Assembly (NCBI RefSeq): GCF_003966975.1
Contig: NZ_AP018437.1
Span: forward strand, 1-64,000
DNA: 64,000 nt
Direction: 5' to 3'
From: Pelolinea submarina
GTDB taxonomy: Bacteria > Chloroflexota > Anaerolineae > Anaerolineales > Anaerolineaceae
Shown: positions 15,533 to 24,225 of the stretch, one piece after another
Position numbering within the stretch: the stretch's first letter is position 1
How the letters are laid out: every line of letters begins with the position of its first letter
The notes under the pieces: model-generated
Database searches by the model: none
Seen by the model: the letters and a program-made list of their open reading frames with translations, nothing else
Told to the model about the DNA's origin: nothing
Position numbers and translations under genes: made by a program

Positions 15533-15691
15533 TATAATCACTACTGAAATTTTCGCCAATGAAGGCCGGTGCCGCAAGGCTTAATATCCCGCTCAGGTGA
15601 AGAAACGAAAGAAGCTTTTATTAGCTGAATTGGTTGTCTTTGCCTGATTTCAACGGCAAAGACAATTTTTTTTGAAAGGAGATGAATACCT
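15533..15691 (+). promoter_or_regulatory. L10-type leader with promoter and attenuator
   Basis: An extended -10 box TGTTATAAT ends at 15538. The leader contains a GCCGGTGCCGCAAGGC region and ends in a strong intrinsic terminator: TTGTCTTTGCC (15634-15644), a 10-base loop, GGCAAAGACAA (15655-15665), then T8. The Shine-Dalgarno site of rplJ follows at once. This fits the known L10(L12)4-responsive leaders, in which free stalk complex promotes termination. Confidence 0.75.
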
Positions 15692-16222
15692 TTGGCATTC
15701 ACAAAACAGGAAAAGAAAGAAATTATTGCCAGCTACGAAAAATGGCTCAAAGACGCCAGTGCTGTCTACGTTATGACGTATCAAAAAATGCGTATGAAAG
15801 ACATCGATGCACTGCGCGCGGATGCCCGTGAAGTTGGCGGCGAATTGCATGTTGTCAAGAACACTTTGATGAAAATTGCGCTTGAAAACTGCGGAATGAG
15901 CGATGGCGGTTACTTCAGTGATTCCTCGATCGTCGCGTTCGCATTTGAAGATGCACCCTCTGTCGCTAAAGTTGTCGATAAAGCCAGTTCATCCGATCTG
16001 TTCGCTGTCAAAGGCGGTTTCATGGACGGCAAAGTATTGGACGCACAATCCGTTATTGCCTTGTCCAAGCTGCCTCCACTGCCTCAGATGAGAGCTCAAT
16101 TGTTGGCGCTTATCCAGACCCCTGCTACACAATTGGTTCGCACTATTTCGGAACCCGCGCGTCAGGTGGCTGCAGTAGTAAAAGCATATTCAGAAAAAAG
16201 CCCGGCTCCGGCCGCTGGCTAA
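15692..16222 (+). CDS. rplJ: 50S ribosomal protein L10
   Basis: L10 anchors the L7/L12 stalk. The 176-residue protein starts at TTG, read as MAFTKQEKKEIIASYEKWLKDA; AAAGGAG lies 10 bases upstream, and the nearby ATG at 15682 is out of frame. Conserved features are VYVMTYQKMRMKDIDALR and VVKNTLMKIAL, with a C-terminal helix for L12 binding. Its expression is probably controlled by the attenuator just upstream. Confidence 0.96.
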   Translation: MAFTKQEKKEIIASYEKWLKDASAVYVMTYQKMRMKDIDALRADAREVGGELHVVKNTLMKIALENCGMSDGGYFSDSSIVAFAFEDAPSVAKVVDKASSSDLFAVKGGFMDGKVLDAQSVIALSKLPPLPQMRAQLLALIQTPATQLVRTISEPARQVAAVVKAYSEKSPAPAAG

Positions 16223-16262
16223 ACCATAAAAAGAAAAATATTTTAGATTCAGGAGAATTAAA

Positions 16263-16640
16263 ATGGCAGATATTAACAAATTAGCAGAAGAACTCAGCAC
16301 GCTGACCGTATTGGAAGCTGCTGAATTAGTAAAAACTTTGGAAGAAAAATGGGGCGTTTCCGCCGCAGCTCCCGTAGCCGTTGCCGCAGCCGGTGCTCCC
16401 GCTGCAGCCGCCGAAGCCGCTGAAGAAAAGACCGAATTCGACGTCGTCATCAAAGACGCCGGCCCCAAGAAAATCGATGTCATCAAAGTCATCCGCCAGC
16501 TCACCAGCCTTGGTTTGGTGGAAGCCAAAACCATGGCCGAGACCGCCGGTTCCAAAGTCCTCACCCAGGTTGGCAAAGAAGCCGCTAACGACGCGAAATC
16601 CAAGTTGGAAGCAGCCGGCGCAGTCATCGAACTCGCCTAA
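16263..16640 (+). CDS. rplL: 50S ribosomal protein L7/L12
   Basis: L7/L12 recruits translation GTPases. The 125-residue protein has the N-terminal dimer domain, an Ala-rich hinge (about 37-56) and the C-terminal domain with [24 protein letters not shown] and [15 protein letters not shown] precedes the ATG. A strong bidirectional terminator follows, so rpoB and rpoC are not part of this operon here. Confidence 0.98.
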   Translation: MADINKLAEELSTLTVLEAAELVKTLEEKWGVSAAAPVAVAAAGAPAAAAEAAEEKTEFDVVIKDAGPKKIDVIKVIRQLTSLGLVEAKTMAETAGSKVLTQVGKEAANDAKSKLEAAGAVIELA

Positions 16641-16650
16641 GCTCAACAAA

Positions 16651-16702
16651 ATGTTGGCTTCCCCCAAGGGGATGCTCCGCGATCGACAAGCTCAACCAAC
16701 AT
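16651..16702 (+). repeat. hairpin carrying a TCGACAAGCTCA motif
   Basis: ATGTTGG (16651-16657) pairs with CCAACAT (16696-16702). Inside are CCCC-CAA-GGGG and the motif ATCGACAAGCTCAACC. Related hairpins occur at 24185 and 56213. Confidence 0.55.
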
Positions 16703-16710
16703 AAAAAAAA

Positions 16711-16738
16711 ACCGCTGAAATTTCAGCGGTTTTTTTTA
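16711..16738. terminator. bidirectional terminator after rplL
   Basis: The 20-base palindrome ACCGCTGAAATTTCAGCGGT is flanked by A8 on the left and T8 on the right. It can end rplL transcription on the plus strand and the convergent lipoprotein gene on the minus strand. Confidence 0.9.
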
Positions 16739-16779
16739 TTCCACTCTCTAGATTGCCAGCGCGCTTAAGCTAACGCTCC

Positions 16780-16803
16780 GTAGCCCGCACATTCTTGTGC
16801 GGG
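16780..16803 (+). repeat. GTAG-headed hairpin (REP-like)
   Basis: GTAG (16780-16783) is followed by CCCGCACA-TTCT-TGTGCGGG, a perfect 8-bp stem. Head and CATTCTTG core match the element at 24322-24345 on the other strand. Confidence 0.5.
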
Positions 16804-16827
16804 AAAAAGAATATTTATCCACCCGCA

Positions 16828-18996
16828 TTATTCAACTCCCCATATTCTTATGTTGCCCTGCTCGTCCAGGCTGACCAGCACCTCATCCCCTTCGGCAAAC
16901 GCCAACCCAATAATCGGGGCAGATCCAGCCTGCCAGGAAGTGACTATTTTGCCCTTTTCCTGGTCCAGCACGAAAATCCAGCCATCCGAAGCACCCAATG
17001 CCACCAGACCGTTTTCCGCGCCCAGGCTTAAAGCGCTGGGCTGGTCGATGGTGTCGGTATCCAGCGTAGATCGGCGCAGTACCTTGGCCTGCGCGCCGTC
17101 CACCCATTCCAGTGAAAGGAGTGTTTGGTCACTGAGATTCTGAACCACATAAACCATCTCGGAATCTGTCGACGTAAAAGCGGGATTGACGAACCAGGCA
17201 CGTGATTGATAAGCGTCCATCTTGGTGAGCTTGCCGCTCTGTAAATTGAGCAGGAACAAGGCTTTTTCGCGCCGGTCAATATAAGCGGCCGTGCTGCCGT
17301 CGGCCGAGAAGCGCAGCCCAAAGATATCTTCCATCTCGGTGAGTTTATCCCGATCTCCACCCATGGCAATCGCGCAGATCTGAGAACGCCCACCTTTATC
17401 CAGGCAATAGAAAGCCGTCTGAAATTCCTCAGAGAATCCCAAAAGGCGCAAATCCCAATCCGCCTGGGCGTCTGCCGGTAATTTCAGGTCAAAAGTGCCG
17501 CCCCCTTCAACACTTTGCAGGCTTATCTGCCCATCCTTGTTTGCCACCTTCCAGAGATTGCTTTCCTGGCTGAAATACGCGTTTTGGCAGGAGATTTGCA
17601 GATCGGCAGGGTTCAGCGAGCAGGTACTGCAGTAATAACAATCGCTTTGTGCGCTGAGGTCAATGACCTGCGGCCTGAAAGAAACCAAATCCGTACCGCC
17701 CAGCAAACCGTCAAAGTTATAAGAAGAAGTCCACCAGTTCGAGGGAGCTGTTCCCGCTACCCCGAAGTCAGCAGTGGTCTGATAGCCGCCATCCTCGGCG
17801 GGCAGGACACCATCCAGGTTGCGCATAAAAACTTCCGCCCGGGCCAATTGTTTTCCGCTCTGCCAATCCCAAATCGCCATTTGCGTCGCGATTACTTCGC
17901 GGTGATAGGTGAGCGTAGCTTTGCTGATATTAAGCAGAGCCACTGTGTTTGTTTCAAGTGAAAGACGCGCATCGCAGGGTTCAGTCTGCGTACAGCCGGT
18001 TCCGCCCAGGCTGGCGCGCACCTGACCATCCAAACGACTTTTCAGTTGGATGGATTCATCCCCCTGCAATACATAGTACTGGTCGGCCGCCTGAAAACCG
18101 TTGAGCGCTTCCATGCTGCGCGATAGTTCCTGCCAGGTGCCCACCGCCCAAAAGCGGAACGCCTGGTATTCCTCACCGGAAAATGATTGATAACGTGAAG
18201 GATCAAAGGTTTGCAGTACCGTACCGTCAGACGAAAAGCCCAAACCGCGGAATGTGTATAAATCCCCGTGCAGTGTATCCTGGGATTCGTTCCACTCATA
18301 CACCACCTGGTTCTGCAATGTCGCCACCACTCGGAAATAAGCCTGGGCGGAGGTACTGCCAGTTGTCACGCCGCTAATTGCCAGCAAACCCGCATCCGGC
18401 GATAAAGCCAACTGCGGAATTTCTGCGCCGCAGGTATCCGCATCCGTCCCGGTTTGGGCCTTGTACGGACTTTCGTAAATTACCCCGCTGCCGACTTGCC
18501 AGACCTGGATGGCATCTTTGCCTGCAACGGCGATAAAAGAGCCGTCCTGGTTGAAACTGAAATAGCGATCCCAACCATACTGGCAATCGGGCAAGGCCAC
18601 ATCGATATGCGCAGCCAGCTTTCCGCTGTCCATTTCAAACACGTCAATGCCTTCCAAATCGGCCCGCGCGCCCATGCGGCCATCGGGAGAAATCAGTTCA
18701 TACAGGGGAAAATTCGGCTGAATCCCAGCCAATTGACTAATCGAATCGGCATTATCAGTCGTAATCGCCTCTAAACCATCTGGAAGCGAGGGCATCGTGG
18801 GAACCGGTGTCAGAGTTTCGATCGTCTCAGCAGACTGCTCTGCTGTAGTCTGGTTCTCATCGTCAGTTTGTACGGTCTCTTTTCCGGTATGGGTATCCTC
18901 GACAGCACCTATAACAGGTTCGGCTGCGCAGGCATTTAAGGCCAGGGCAGCCATTAATAGCATTAAAAGGGGTAAGAAACGAAGTGATTTCTGCAT
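16828..18996 (-). CDS. large lipoprotein, WD40-like beta propeller
   Basis: The protein (722 aa from this start) begins MQKSLRFLPLLMLLMAAL and has a lipobox LNAC, so it is probably an exported, lipid-anchored protein. The body has repeated segments such as VFEMDSGKLAAHI, FSFNQDGSFIAVAG, LALSPDAGLLAISG and LSLGAENGLVALGASDGWIFVLD, typical of WD40/TolB-like propeller blades. Function and ligand are unknown. An in-frame ATG at 19029 lies upstream of a TATAAT (19024-19019) that probably is the promoter, which favours the shorter start. The gene stands alone and converges with rplL. Confidence 0.88.
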   Translation of the reverse strand: MQKSLRFLPLLMLLMAALALNACAAEPVIGAVEDTHTGKETVQTDDENQTTAEQSAETIETLTPVPTMPSLPDGLEAITTDNADSISQLAGIQPNFPLYELISPDGRMGARADLEGIDVFEMDSGKLAAHIDVALPDCQYGWDRYFSFNQDGSFIAVAGKDAIQVWQVGSGVIYESPYKAQTGTDADTCGAEIPQLALSPDAGLLAISGVTTGSTSAQAYFRVVATLQNQVVYEWNESQDTLHGDLYTFRGLGFSSDGTVLQTFDPSRYQSFSGEEYQAFRFWAVGTWQELSRSMEALNGFQAADQYYVLQGDESIQLKSRLDGQVRASLGGTGCTQTEPCDARLSLETNTVALLNISKATLTYHREVIATQMAIWDWQSGKQLARAEVFMRNLDGVLPAEDGGYQTTADFGVAGTAPSNWWTSSYNFDGLLGGTDLVSFRPQVIDLSAQSDCYYCSTCSLNPADLQISCQNAYFSQESNLWKVANKDGQISLQSVEGGGTFDLKLPADAQADWDLRLLGFSEEFQTAFYCLDKGGRSQICAIAMGGDRDKLTEMEDIFGLRFSADGSTAAYIDRREKALFLLNLQSGKLTKMDAYQSRAWFVNPAFTSTDSEMVYVVQNLSDQTLLSLEWVDGAQAKVLRRSTLDTDTIDQPSALSLGAENGLVALGASDGWIFVLDQEKGKIVTSWQAGSAPIIGLAFAEGDEVLVSLDEQGNIRIWGVE

Positions 18997-19175
18997 AGTT
19001 TTTCCAATTATCGGGATGATTATAACCAATCCGGGTTATTTTTAGCGTCAAAGCTGTTGATATTTGTAGAATCCCATAGTGATAAGTGGCACTTACGCTG
19101 GTGAATTCCACTATAGTACAATGTGATCGAATTCATACCAAATCTGTCCAATTTATTTCACTAAAGGAGTTTTAA

Positions 19176-19409
19176 ATGCCCCTTAGAGGAACGATTGTTG
19201 TTGACGAAAACCTGTGTAAGGCCTGCGAATTGTGTGTGGAAGCTTGCCCGCAGCACGTCATCGGCCTTAACGCTGAAATCATCACCCCACGCGGATTTCA
19301 TCCCGCCCACCTGATCAAAGACGAATGCACCGGCTGCGGCATTTGCGCCCTGGTTTGCCCTGAAGCAGCCATCACGGTCTACCGCGAAAAACGCGGAGCA
19401 CAAGGTTAG
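19176..19409 (+). CDS. 2-oxoacid oxidoreductase ferredoxin (delta) subunit
   Basis: The 77-residue 2[4Fe-4S] ferredoxin has two clusters: CKACELCVEACP (about 14-25) and CTGCGICALVCP (about 51-62). It is the electron-carrying subunit of the 2-oxoacid:acceptor oxidoreductase encoded by the next three genes. AAAGGAG precedes the ATG. It ends 8 bases before the alpha subunit gene and opens the operon. Confidence 0.92.
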   Translation: MPLRGTIVVDENLCKACELCVEACPQHVIGLNAEIITPRGFHPAHLIKDECTGCGICALVCPEAAITVYREKRGAQG

Positions 19410-19417
19410 GAGACCCT

Positions 19418-20536
19418 ATGGCAAAAGAATTATGGAAAGGGAATGAAGCATTCGCCGAGGCGGCTATTCGTGCCGGCCTGCAGGCATATTTTGGATATCC
19501 CATCACTCCCCAGACGGAAGCGTTGGAATATATGTCAGCCCGTATGCCAGAACTCGGGCGGGTATTTTTACAAGCCGAGAGCGAGTTGGGAGCCATTAAC
19601 ATGGTTTACGGCGCAGCCGCCACGGGCGTACGCACAATGACCTCCACCTCCAGCCCCGGCACCAGTCTGATGATGGAAGGCCTGTCTTACATCGCAGCGA
19701 CTGAATTGCCCATGGTGTTGGTGGATGTGGTACGCGGCGGCCCCGGATTGGGGACAATATCTCCCTCACAGGGAGATTACAACCAGATGGTGCACGGCGG
19801 CGGGCACGGCGATTATTATCCCATCGTTATGGCCCCGGCCGGCGTTCAGGAAACCGTGGACATGGTTTACGGCATGTTCGATATCGCGGAAAAATACCGC
19901 AGCATCGGCGTGGTCATGCTGGACGGCAGCATCGGCCAGATGATTGAACCGGCAGAGATGCCGCCCATGCTGGAAGTCCGCAAAGATATCCCTGAATGGG
20001 CTGTCAGAGGCGGCGCCGGCAAGGATAAACGCATCCTGACATCCATCAACCTTGATCCTGCGGAAATGGAAAAAATGAATTTGCGTTTATTGAAACGCTG
20101 GAAGGAAGTTGAGAAAAACGAGGTGCGTTTCGCCGAATATTACATGGACGACGCCAAAATTGCCATTATTGGCAACGGCACTGCTGGCCGCATCGCGCTT
20201 TCAGCCGTGCGGACCGCCCGCGCCGCGGGCATCCCGGTAGGGCTGCTGCGTCCCATCAGCTTGAGGCCCTTCCCGGTCCAAGCCGTGCAGGAAGTAGCCG
20301 CGCAGTTGGACAACATTCTGGTGGTAGAAATGAATGCCGGCATGATGCTGGAGGATATTTTGAAAATCGTTCAGGGCAAGACCAGCGTTGAATTCTACGG
20401 CCGCATCGGAGGCGTAATGCCTTATCCGGAGGAGATTCTGGCCGAGATCCAGCGCATTGCCGCCAATCCCGCTCCAATTAAGGGGCACCCGCGCGATTTA
20501 TGGATGGAACGAATTGAACCTGTTATCAACCAATAG
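19418..20536 (+). CDS. 2-oxoacid:acceptor oxidoreductase alpha subunit (VorB/KorA type)
   Basis: The 372-residue subunit contains the pyrimidine-binding domain of thiamine diphosphate enzymes (FGYPITPQTEALEYM, then TSTSSPGTSLMMEGLSY) and a C-terminal transketolase-like domain (GIPVGLLRPISLRPFP). It resembles VorB of 2-ketoisovalerate oxidoreductase and KorA of 2-oxoglutarate oxidoreductase; substrate cannot be settled by eye. The complex converts a 2-oxoacid and CoA to acyl-CoA, CO2 and reduced ferredoxin, in the cytoplasm. Confidence 0.92.
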   Translation: MAKELWKGNEAFAEAAIRAGLQAYFGYPITPQTEALEYMSARMPELGRVFLQAESELGAINMVYGAAATGVRTMTSTSSPGTSLMMEGLSYIAATELPMVLVDVVRGGPGLGTISPSQGDYNQMVHGGGHGDYYPIVMAPAGVQETVDMVYGMFDIAEKYRSIGVVMLDGSIGQMIEPAEMPPMLEVRKDIPEWAVRGGAGKDKRILTSINLDPAEMEKMNLRLLKRWKEVEKNEVRFAEYYMDDAKIAIIGNGTAGRIALSAVRTARAAGIPVGLLRPISLRPFPVQAVQEVAAQLDNILVVEMNAGMMLEDILKIVQGKTSVEFYGRIGGVMPYPEEILAEIQRIAANPAPIKGHPRDLWMERIEPVINQ

Positions 20537-20546
20537 AGGAGTAAGA

Positions 20547-21329
20547 ATGGTTGCTTTGGATATAAAAGACATGGAAATTGTTTACCGGCATCCTGATTCC
20601 CTGGTGGACATTTCCACCCATTACTGCCCGGGCTGTACCCACGGCATCGCCCACCGCCTGGTAGCGGAGGTAATCGATGAAATGGGATTGGCCAAGCGCA
20701 CCATCGGGGTGGCTTCGGTCGGATGCTCAGCTTTTTCCTATAATTATTTCGATTTCGACTTCGTCCAATCCCCGCACGGGCGCGCGCCCGCCATGGCTAC
20801 CGGTGTGAAACGTTCGCGGCCCGACCGCATTGTATTCACATATCAGGGCGACGGAGATATGATTTCCATCGGCGCGGGCGAGATTATCGCGGCAGCCGGA
20901 CGCGGCGAAAATATCACTGTTATCTTCCTGAACAATGCCAACTACGGGATGACCGGCGGGCAAATGGCCCCCACCACCCTGCCGGGCATGAAAACCACTT
21001 CCTCCCCCAACGGGCGCGACGTGGAACAAACCGGTTATCCTATCCTGGCCAGCGAACTGCTGGCTACACAGCAAGGCGCCAGTTACATTGCCCGCCGCAG
21101 TCTGCACGATCCCAAGAATATTCGCATGGCAAAGAAAGCAATCCGTCTGGCCTTTGAAACCCAGGTGCGCGGATTGGGCTTTTCCATGGTGGAATTGCTG
21201 TCCACGTGCCCAACAAACTGGCACATGACCCCTGCCAACGCGACCAAATGGCTGGAAGAAAAGATGCTTCCCTACTATCCCATTGGGGATTACAAGGTGC
21301 ATCCGGAACTCAGCGAATTGAAGGTTTAG
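20547..21329 (+). CDS. 2-oxoacid:acceptor oxidoreductase beta subunit (TPP-binding)
   Basis: The 260-residue subunit binds thiamine diphosphate through GDGDMISIGAGE and NNANYGMTGGQ (about 101-140). CPGCTHG near residue 30 fits the family. The frame is open upstream to 20457, but the ATG at 20547 has AGGAG and a family-like start (MVALDIKDMEIVYRHPDSL). It is 10 bases from the alpha gene and 9 from the gamma gene. Confidence 0.93.
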   Translation: MVALDIKDMEIVYRHPDSLVDISTHYCPGCTHGIAHRLVAEVIDEMGLAKRTIGVASVGCSAFSYNYFDFDFVQSPHGRAPAMATGVKRSRPDRIVFTYQGDGDMISIGAGEIIAAAGRGENITVIFLNNANYGMTGGQMAPTTLPGMKTTSSPNGRDVEQTGYPILASELLATQQGASYIARRSLHDPKNIRMAKKAIRLAFETQVRGLGFSMVELLSTCPTNWHMTPANATKWLEEKMLPYYPIGDYKVHPELSELKV

Positions 21330-21338
21330 GAGGAATTC

Positions 21339-21881
21339 ATGCAAAACGAGACATTAATTGCCGGCTTCGGCGGTCAAGGCGTGCTCTTTACAGGCAAAAT
21401 TATGGCTCACGCAGCCATGGCTGAAAATCTACAGGTAACCTGGTTTCCTTCTTACGGACCGGAAATGCGCGGCGGTACTGCCAACTGCACCGTGGTCATT
21501 TCAGATGAAGAAATCGGTTCCCCGCAAGTCCGCCAACCGCACGCTGTGATTGCCATGAACCTGCCCTCTCTGGATAAGTACGAAAACCAGGTGGCGCCCG
21601 GTGGATATTTGGTCATCAACACGTCCATGGTTAATCGCAAAGCCAAGCGCAGCGATATCCATGTCCTGGAAGTTCCCGGCACTGAGCTGGCCGAAGAATT
21701 GGGCGATAAGCGTCTGGCAAACAGTATTTTGCTGGGTGCGCTATTGGCAGAAGCCAAATTCCTGAAAGTAGGAAGCGTCGAAAAGGCTCTGGAAGAAAGC
21801 CTGCATGGGAATAAAAAAACCATGGTGGAGATTAACAAGAAAGCCATGCAAAAAGGGGCGGATTACATCAAAGGTAAATAA
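21339..21881 (+). CDS. 2-oxoacid:acceptor oxidoreductase gamma subunit
   Basis: The 180-residue subunit begins with the family motif LIAGFGGQGVLFTGKIMAHA and has SYGPEMRGGTANCTVVIS, typical of the POR/KOR gamma domain. The start has AGGAGG. It completes a delta-alpha-beta-gamma operon, so the enzyme should be a four-subunit heteromer. Confidence 0.93.
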   Translation: MQNETLIAGFGGQGVLFTGKIMAHAAMAENLQVTWFPSYGPEMRGGTANCTVVISDEEIGSPQVRQPHAVIAMNLPSLDKYENQVAPGGYLVINTSMVNRKAKRSDIHVLEVPGTELAEELGDKRLANSILLGALLAEAKFLKVGSVEKALEESLHGNKKTMVEINKKAMQKGADYIKGK

Positions 21882-21915
21882 TCCATTAATACCGCCAGCA
21901 CAGATACGCCGCTGC

Positions 21916-22050
21916 TTGCTTTGGTATTTAATTTATGGTAATATACGATGACATTTAACCAATAAAATTTATCAAGGTGTTAATTTAATCGCTCCTTGCG
22001 GAGTGGTTTATTTAACAGCAGTCCGTTTTTTTAACGGGCTGTGTTTTAAT
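21916..22050 (+). promoter_or_regulatory. greA promoter and structured leader
   Basis: TTGCTT (21916-21921), 17 bases, then TAATAT (21939-21944) preceded by TGG. The leader of about 135 bases contains CTCC-TTGC-GGAG and a larger hairpin AGTCCG/CGGGCT with a T-rich loop (about 22020-22045) followed by TTTTAAT. This could attenuate greA, as described for the greA leader in E. coli, but the sequence is unrelated. Confidence 0.5.
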
Positions 22051-22088
22051 ATTCATTGTTCCAACAATTCACGAAAGAGGTAGGGAAT

Positions 22089-22553
22089 ATGGCAAACACT
22101 TTCCTGACACAAGAGGGATTCGACAAACTTCAAGAAGAGCTCAATTACCTGCGAAAAGATAAACGGCAGGAAGTAGCTGATCGTCTGCGTGAAGCCGCGG
22201 ATGGTGAAGACCTCATCGAAAATGCCGAATATGAAGCCGCCAAGAATGAGCAGGCTTTTGTTGAAGGCCGTATAAAAGAACTGGAAATTCTGCTTGCCAC
22301 TGCCAAAATCATCGAAGATAAAGGTGAGACCGATTCTATTCAGGTAGGTTCCACCGTAACCATCCAGGAAGTCGATACAGCCGACAAGGATACCTTCACC
22401 ATAGTGGGCGCGGCGGAAGCCAAACCCAGCGAGGGCCGTATTTCCAACGAATCGCCGCTGGGGCGTGCCCTTTTAAACCATAAAAAAGGTGAAGAGGTCA
22501 ATGTTAAAGCGCCGGATGGCGATTATCAAGTTAAAATAGTCAAAGTTTCTTAG
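22089..22553 (+). CDS. greA: transcription elongation factor GreA
   Basis: GreA rescues backtracked RNA polymerase by stimulating cleavage of the RNA 3' end. The 154-residue protein has the coiled-coil tip region EAADGEDLIENAEYEAAKNEQ (about 37-57) with the acidic pair, and the C-terminal domain with SPLGRALLNHKKGEEVNVKAPDG. The ATG at 22089 is preferred over the upstream in-frame one at 22056 because of GAGGTAGGG upstream and family length. Confidence 0.96.
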   Translation: MANTFLTQEGFDKLQEELNYLRKDKRQEVADRLREAADGEDLIENAEYEAAKNEQAFVEGRIKELEILLATAKIIEDKGETDSIQVGSTVTIQEVDTADKDTFTIVGAAEAKPSEGRISNESPLGRALLNHKKGEEVNVKAPDGDYQVKIVKVS

Positions 22554-22572
22554 CATTACACTTGCGGTCCAT

Positions 22573-22610
22573 CACCCCGCCCGGGCGAGATGGGCGGGGT
22601 GTTTTTATTT
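22573..22610 (+). terminator. terminator between greA and lysS
   Basis: CACCCCGCCC and GGGCGGGGTG form a 10-bp GC-rich stem with a 9-base loop, followed by TTTTTATTTCTTTTTT. Confidence 0.88.
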
Positions 22611-22628
22611 CTTTTTTAGGATAAGCCA

Positions 22629-24161
22629 ATGGAATTGAACGAACTAGAAAAAATACGAGTAGAAAAAATCAATGCAATGCGTGCCGCCGGAGTAGAACCC
22701 TATCCGACGCGCAGTGAAGTCAACATTTCTATTCAACAAGCTGTAGATGATTTCACCCAGTTTGAAAACAGCCATCCGGATGAGTCATTTTCCGATCATT
22801 TCATTTTAGGCGGGCGCATTCGCTCGATTCGCACCATGGGCAAGCTGGCTTTCGCACACATCGAAGACGGCAGCGGCCGGATTCAACTAATGCTGCGATT
22901 AAATGAACTGGGACAGGAAAACCTGGACCAGTTTAAAAGTTGGTTTGACATCGGCGATTTCATCCAAGCCGAGGGCAGCCTGATGCGTTCCCGCACGGGC
23001 GAAGTCACCCTGCTGGTTTCAGCCTTCAAAATGCTGGCTAAAGCCGTCAGCCCGCTGCCAGCCGCCAAGGATGAGGAAGTTGACGGTCAAATCATCCGCC
23101 ACGCCACCCTAAGCGACCCTGAAACCCGTTTCCGCGAACGTTACGCCGACCTGGCGATCAACGAAGATGTACGCGAGATTTTCCGCACACGCACAGCCGT
23201 GGTGCGCTCCCTGCAGCGCTTCATGGACAGCCACGGCTTCCTCGAAGTAGAAACCCCTATTTTGCAGCCCATCTACGGCGGGGCAGCTGCGCAGCCTTTC
23301 ACCACGCACCACAACCAGTTGAAACAGGAATTGTTCCTGCGTATTTCCTTTGAGCTGTACCTGAAACGGCTGTTGGTGGGCGGGCTGGACCGCGTATACG
23401 AGATTGGACGCGATTTCCGCAACGAAGGTGTATCTTACAAACACAATCCCGAATTCACGCAGCTGGAGTTCTACTGGGCCTACGCCGATTATCTCAAGGT
23501 GATGGAATTCACCGAGCAGATGGTCTCGACAGCCGCCCAGGATGTGCTGGGTACCATGAAAGTGCAATTCAAAGGTCAGGAAATCGACCTGACACCGCCC
23601 TGGAAGCGCGTAGAGCTGCGCCAGGGCATTCTGGACGCCTGCGGCATCGATATTGACCAGCACCCCGAAGCCGGTACGCTTTTCAAGGCTATGGCGGACA
23701 AGGGCATGACCCCCAACCCGGAATCCACGCGCGGTAAGCTGATCGATGCTTTGATCGGTGATTTTCTGGAACCCAACTTCATCCAGCCGACTTTCCTGTA
23801 CAACTACCCGCGCGACATTTCGCCGCTGGCAAAGAAAAAACCGGAGAACCCGGCGGTGGTGGAGCGTTTTGAAGGGTTCATCGGTGGTATGGAATTATGC
23901 AATTCTTTCACCGAGCTGAACGACCCGCTGGACCAGGAGCAGCGCTTCCAGGAGATGGGGCGGGCATACGCCGATAACGACGAAGAACAACATCCCATGG
24001 ATGAGGATTATCTGCAGGCCATGTCCTACGGCATGCCGCCCAACGGTGGTTTCGGCATGGGCATTGACCGCCTGGTGATGTTGCTGACCAACAAGACCTC
24101 CATCCGCGAGGTGATCCTGTTCCCCCACTTACGCGAGCAGAAAGATAAGGAAGAGGAATAG
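22629..24161 (+). CDS. lysS: lysyl-tRNA synthetase, class II
   Basis: LysRS charges tRNA-Lys. The 510-residue protein has the N-terminal OB fold (GGRIRSIRTMGKLAFAHIEDG) and class II motif 2 (FRNEGVSYKHNPEFTQLEFY) and motif 3 (GMGIDRLVMLLT). The catalytic part contains FLEVETPILQPIYGGAAAQPF. The ATG at 22629 follows TTTTTAGGAT, so AGGA is the likely ribosome site. It is probably transcribed separately or by readthrough from greA. Confidence 0.96.
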   Translation: MELNELEKIRVEKINAMRAAGVEPYPTRSEVNISIQQAVDDFTQFENSHPDESFSDHFILGGRIRSIRTMGKLAFAHIEDGSGRIQLMLRLNELGQENLDQFKSWFDIGDFIQAEGSLMRSRTGEVTLLVSAFKMLAKAVSPLPAAKDEEVDGQIIRHATLSDPETRFRERYADLAINEDVREIFRTRTAVVRSLQRFMDSHGFLEVETPILQPIYGGAAAQPFTTHHNQLKQELFLRISFELYLKRLLVGGLDRVYEIGRDFRNEGVSYKHNPEFTQLEFYWAYADYLKVMEFTEQMVSTAAQDVLGTMKVQFKGQEIDLTPPWKRVELRQGILDACGIDIDQHPEAGTLFKAMADKGMTPNPESTRGKLIDALIGDFLEPNFIQPTFLYNYPRDISPLAKKKPENPAVVERFEGFIGGMELCNSFTELNDPLDQEQRFQEMGRAYADNDEEQHPMDEDYLQAMSYGMPPNGGFGMGIDRLVMLLTNKTSIREVILFPHLREQKDKEEE

Positions 24162-24184
24162 GCATAACTCTTTCGTTATAACAG

Positions 24185-24223
24185 AACCGCAGGCTTCGAC
24201 CAGGTCAGCCTGCGGTTTATTTT
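24185..24223 (+). terminator. lysS terminator with TCGACCAG loop
   Basis: AACCGCAGGCT and AGCCTGCGGTT form an 11-bp stem around the loop TCGACCAGGTC, followed by TATTTTTT. The loop is nearly the same as the one at 56220-56230. A partial second copy (TTCAGCCTGCGGTTTTTT) lies at about 24403-24421. Confidence 0.8.
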
Positions 24224-24225
24224 TT

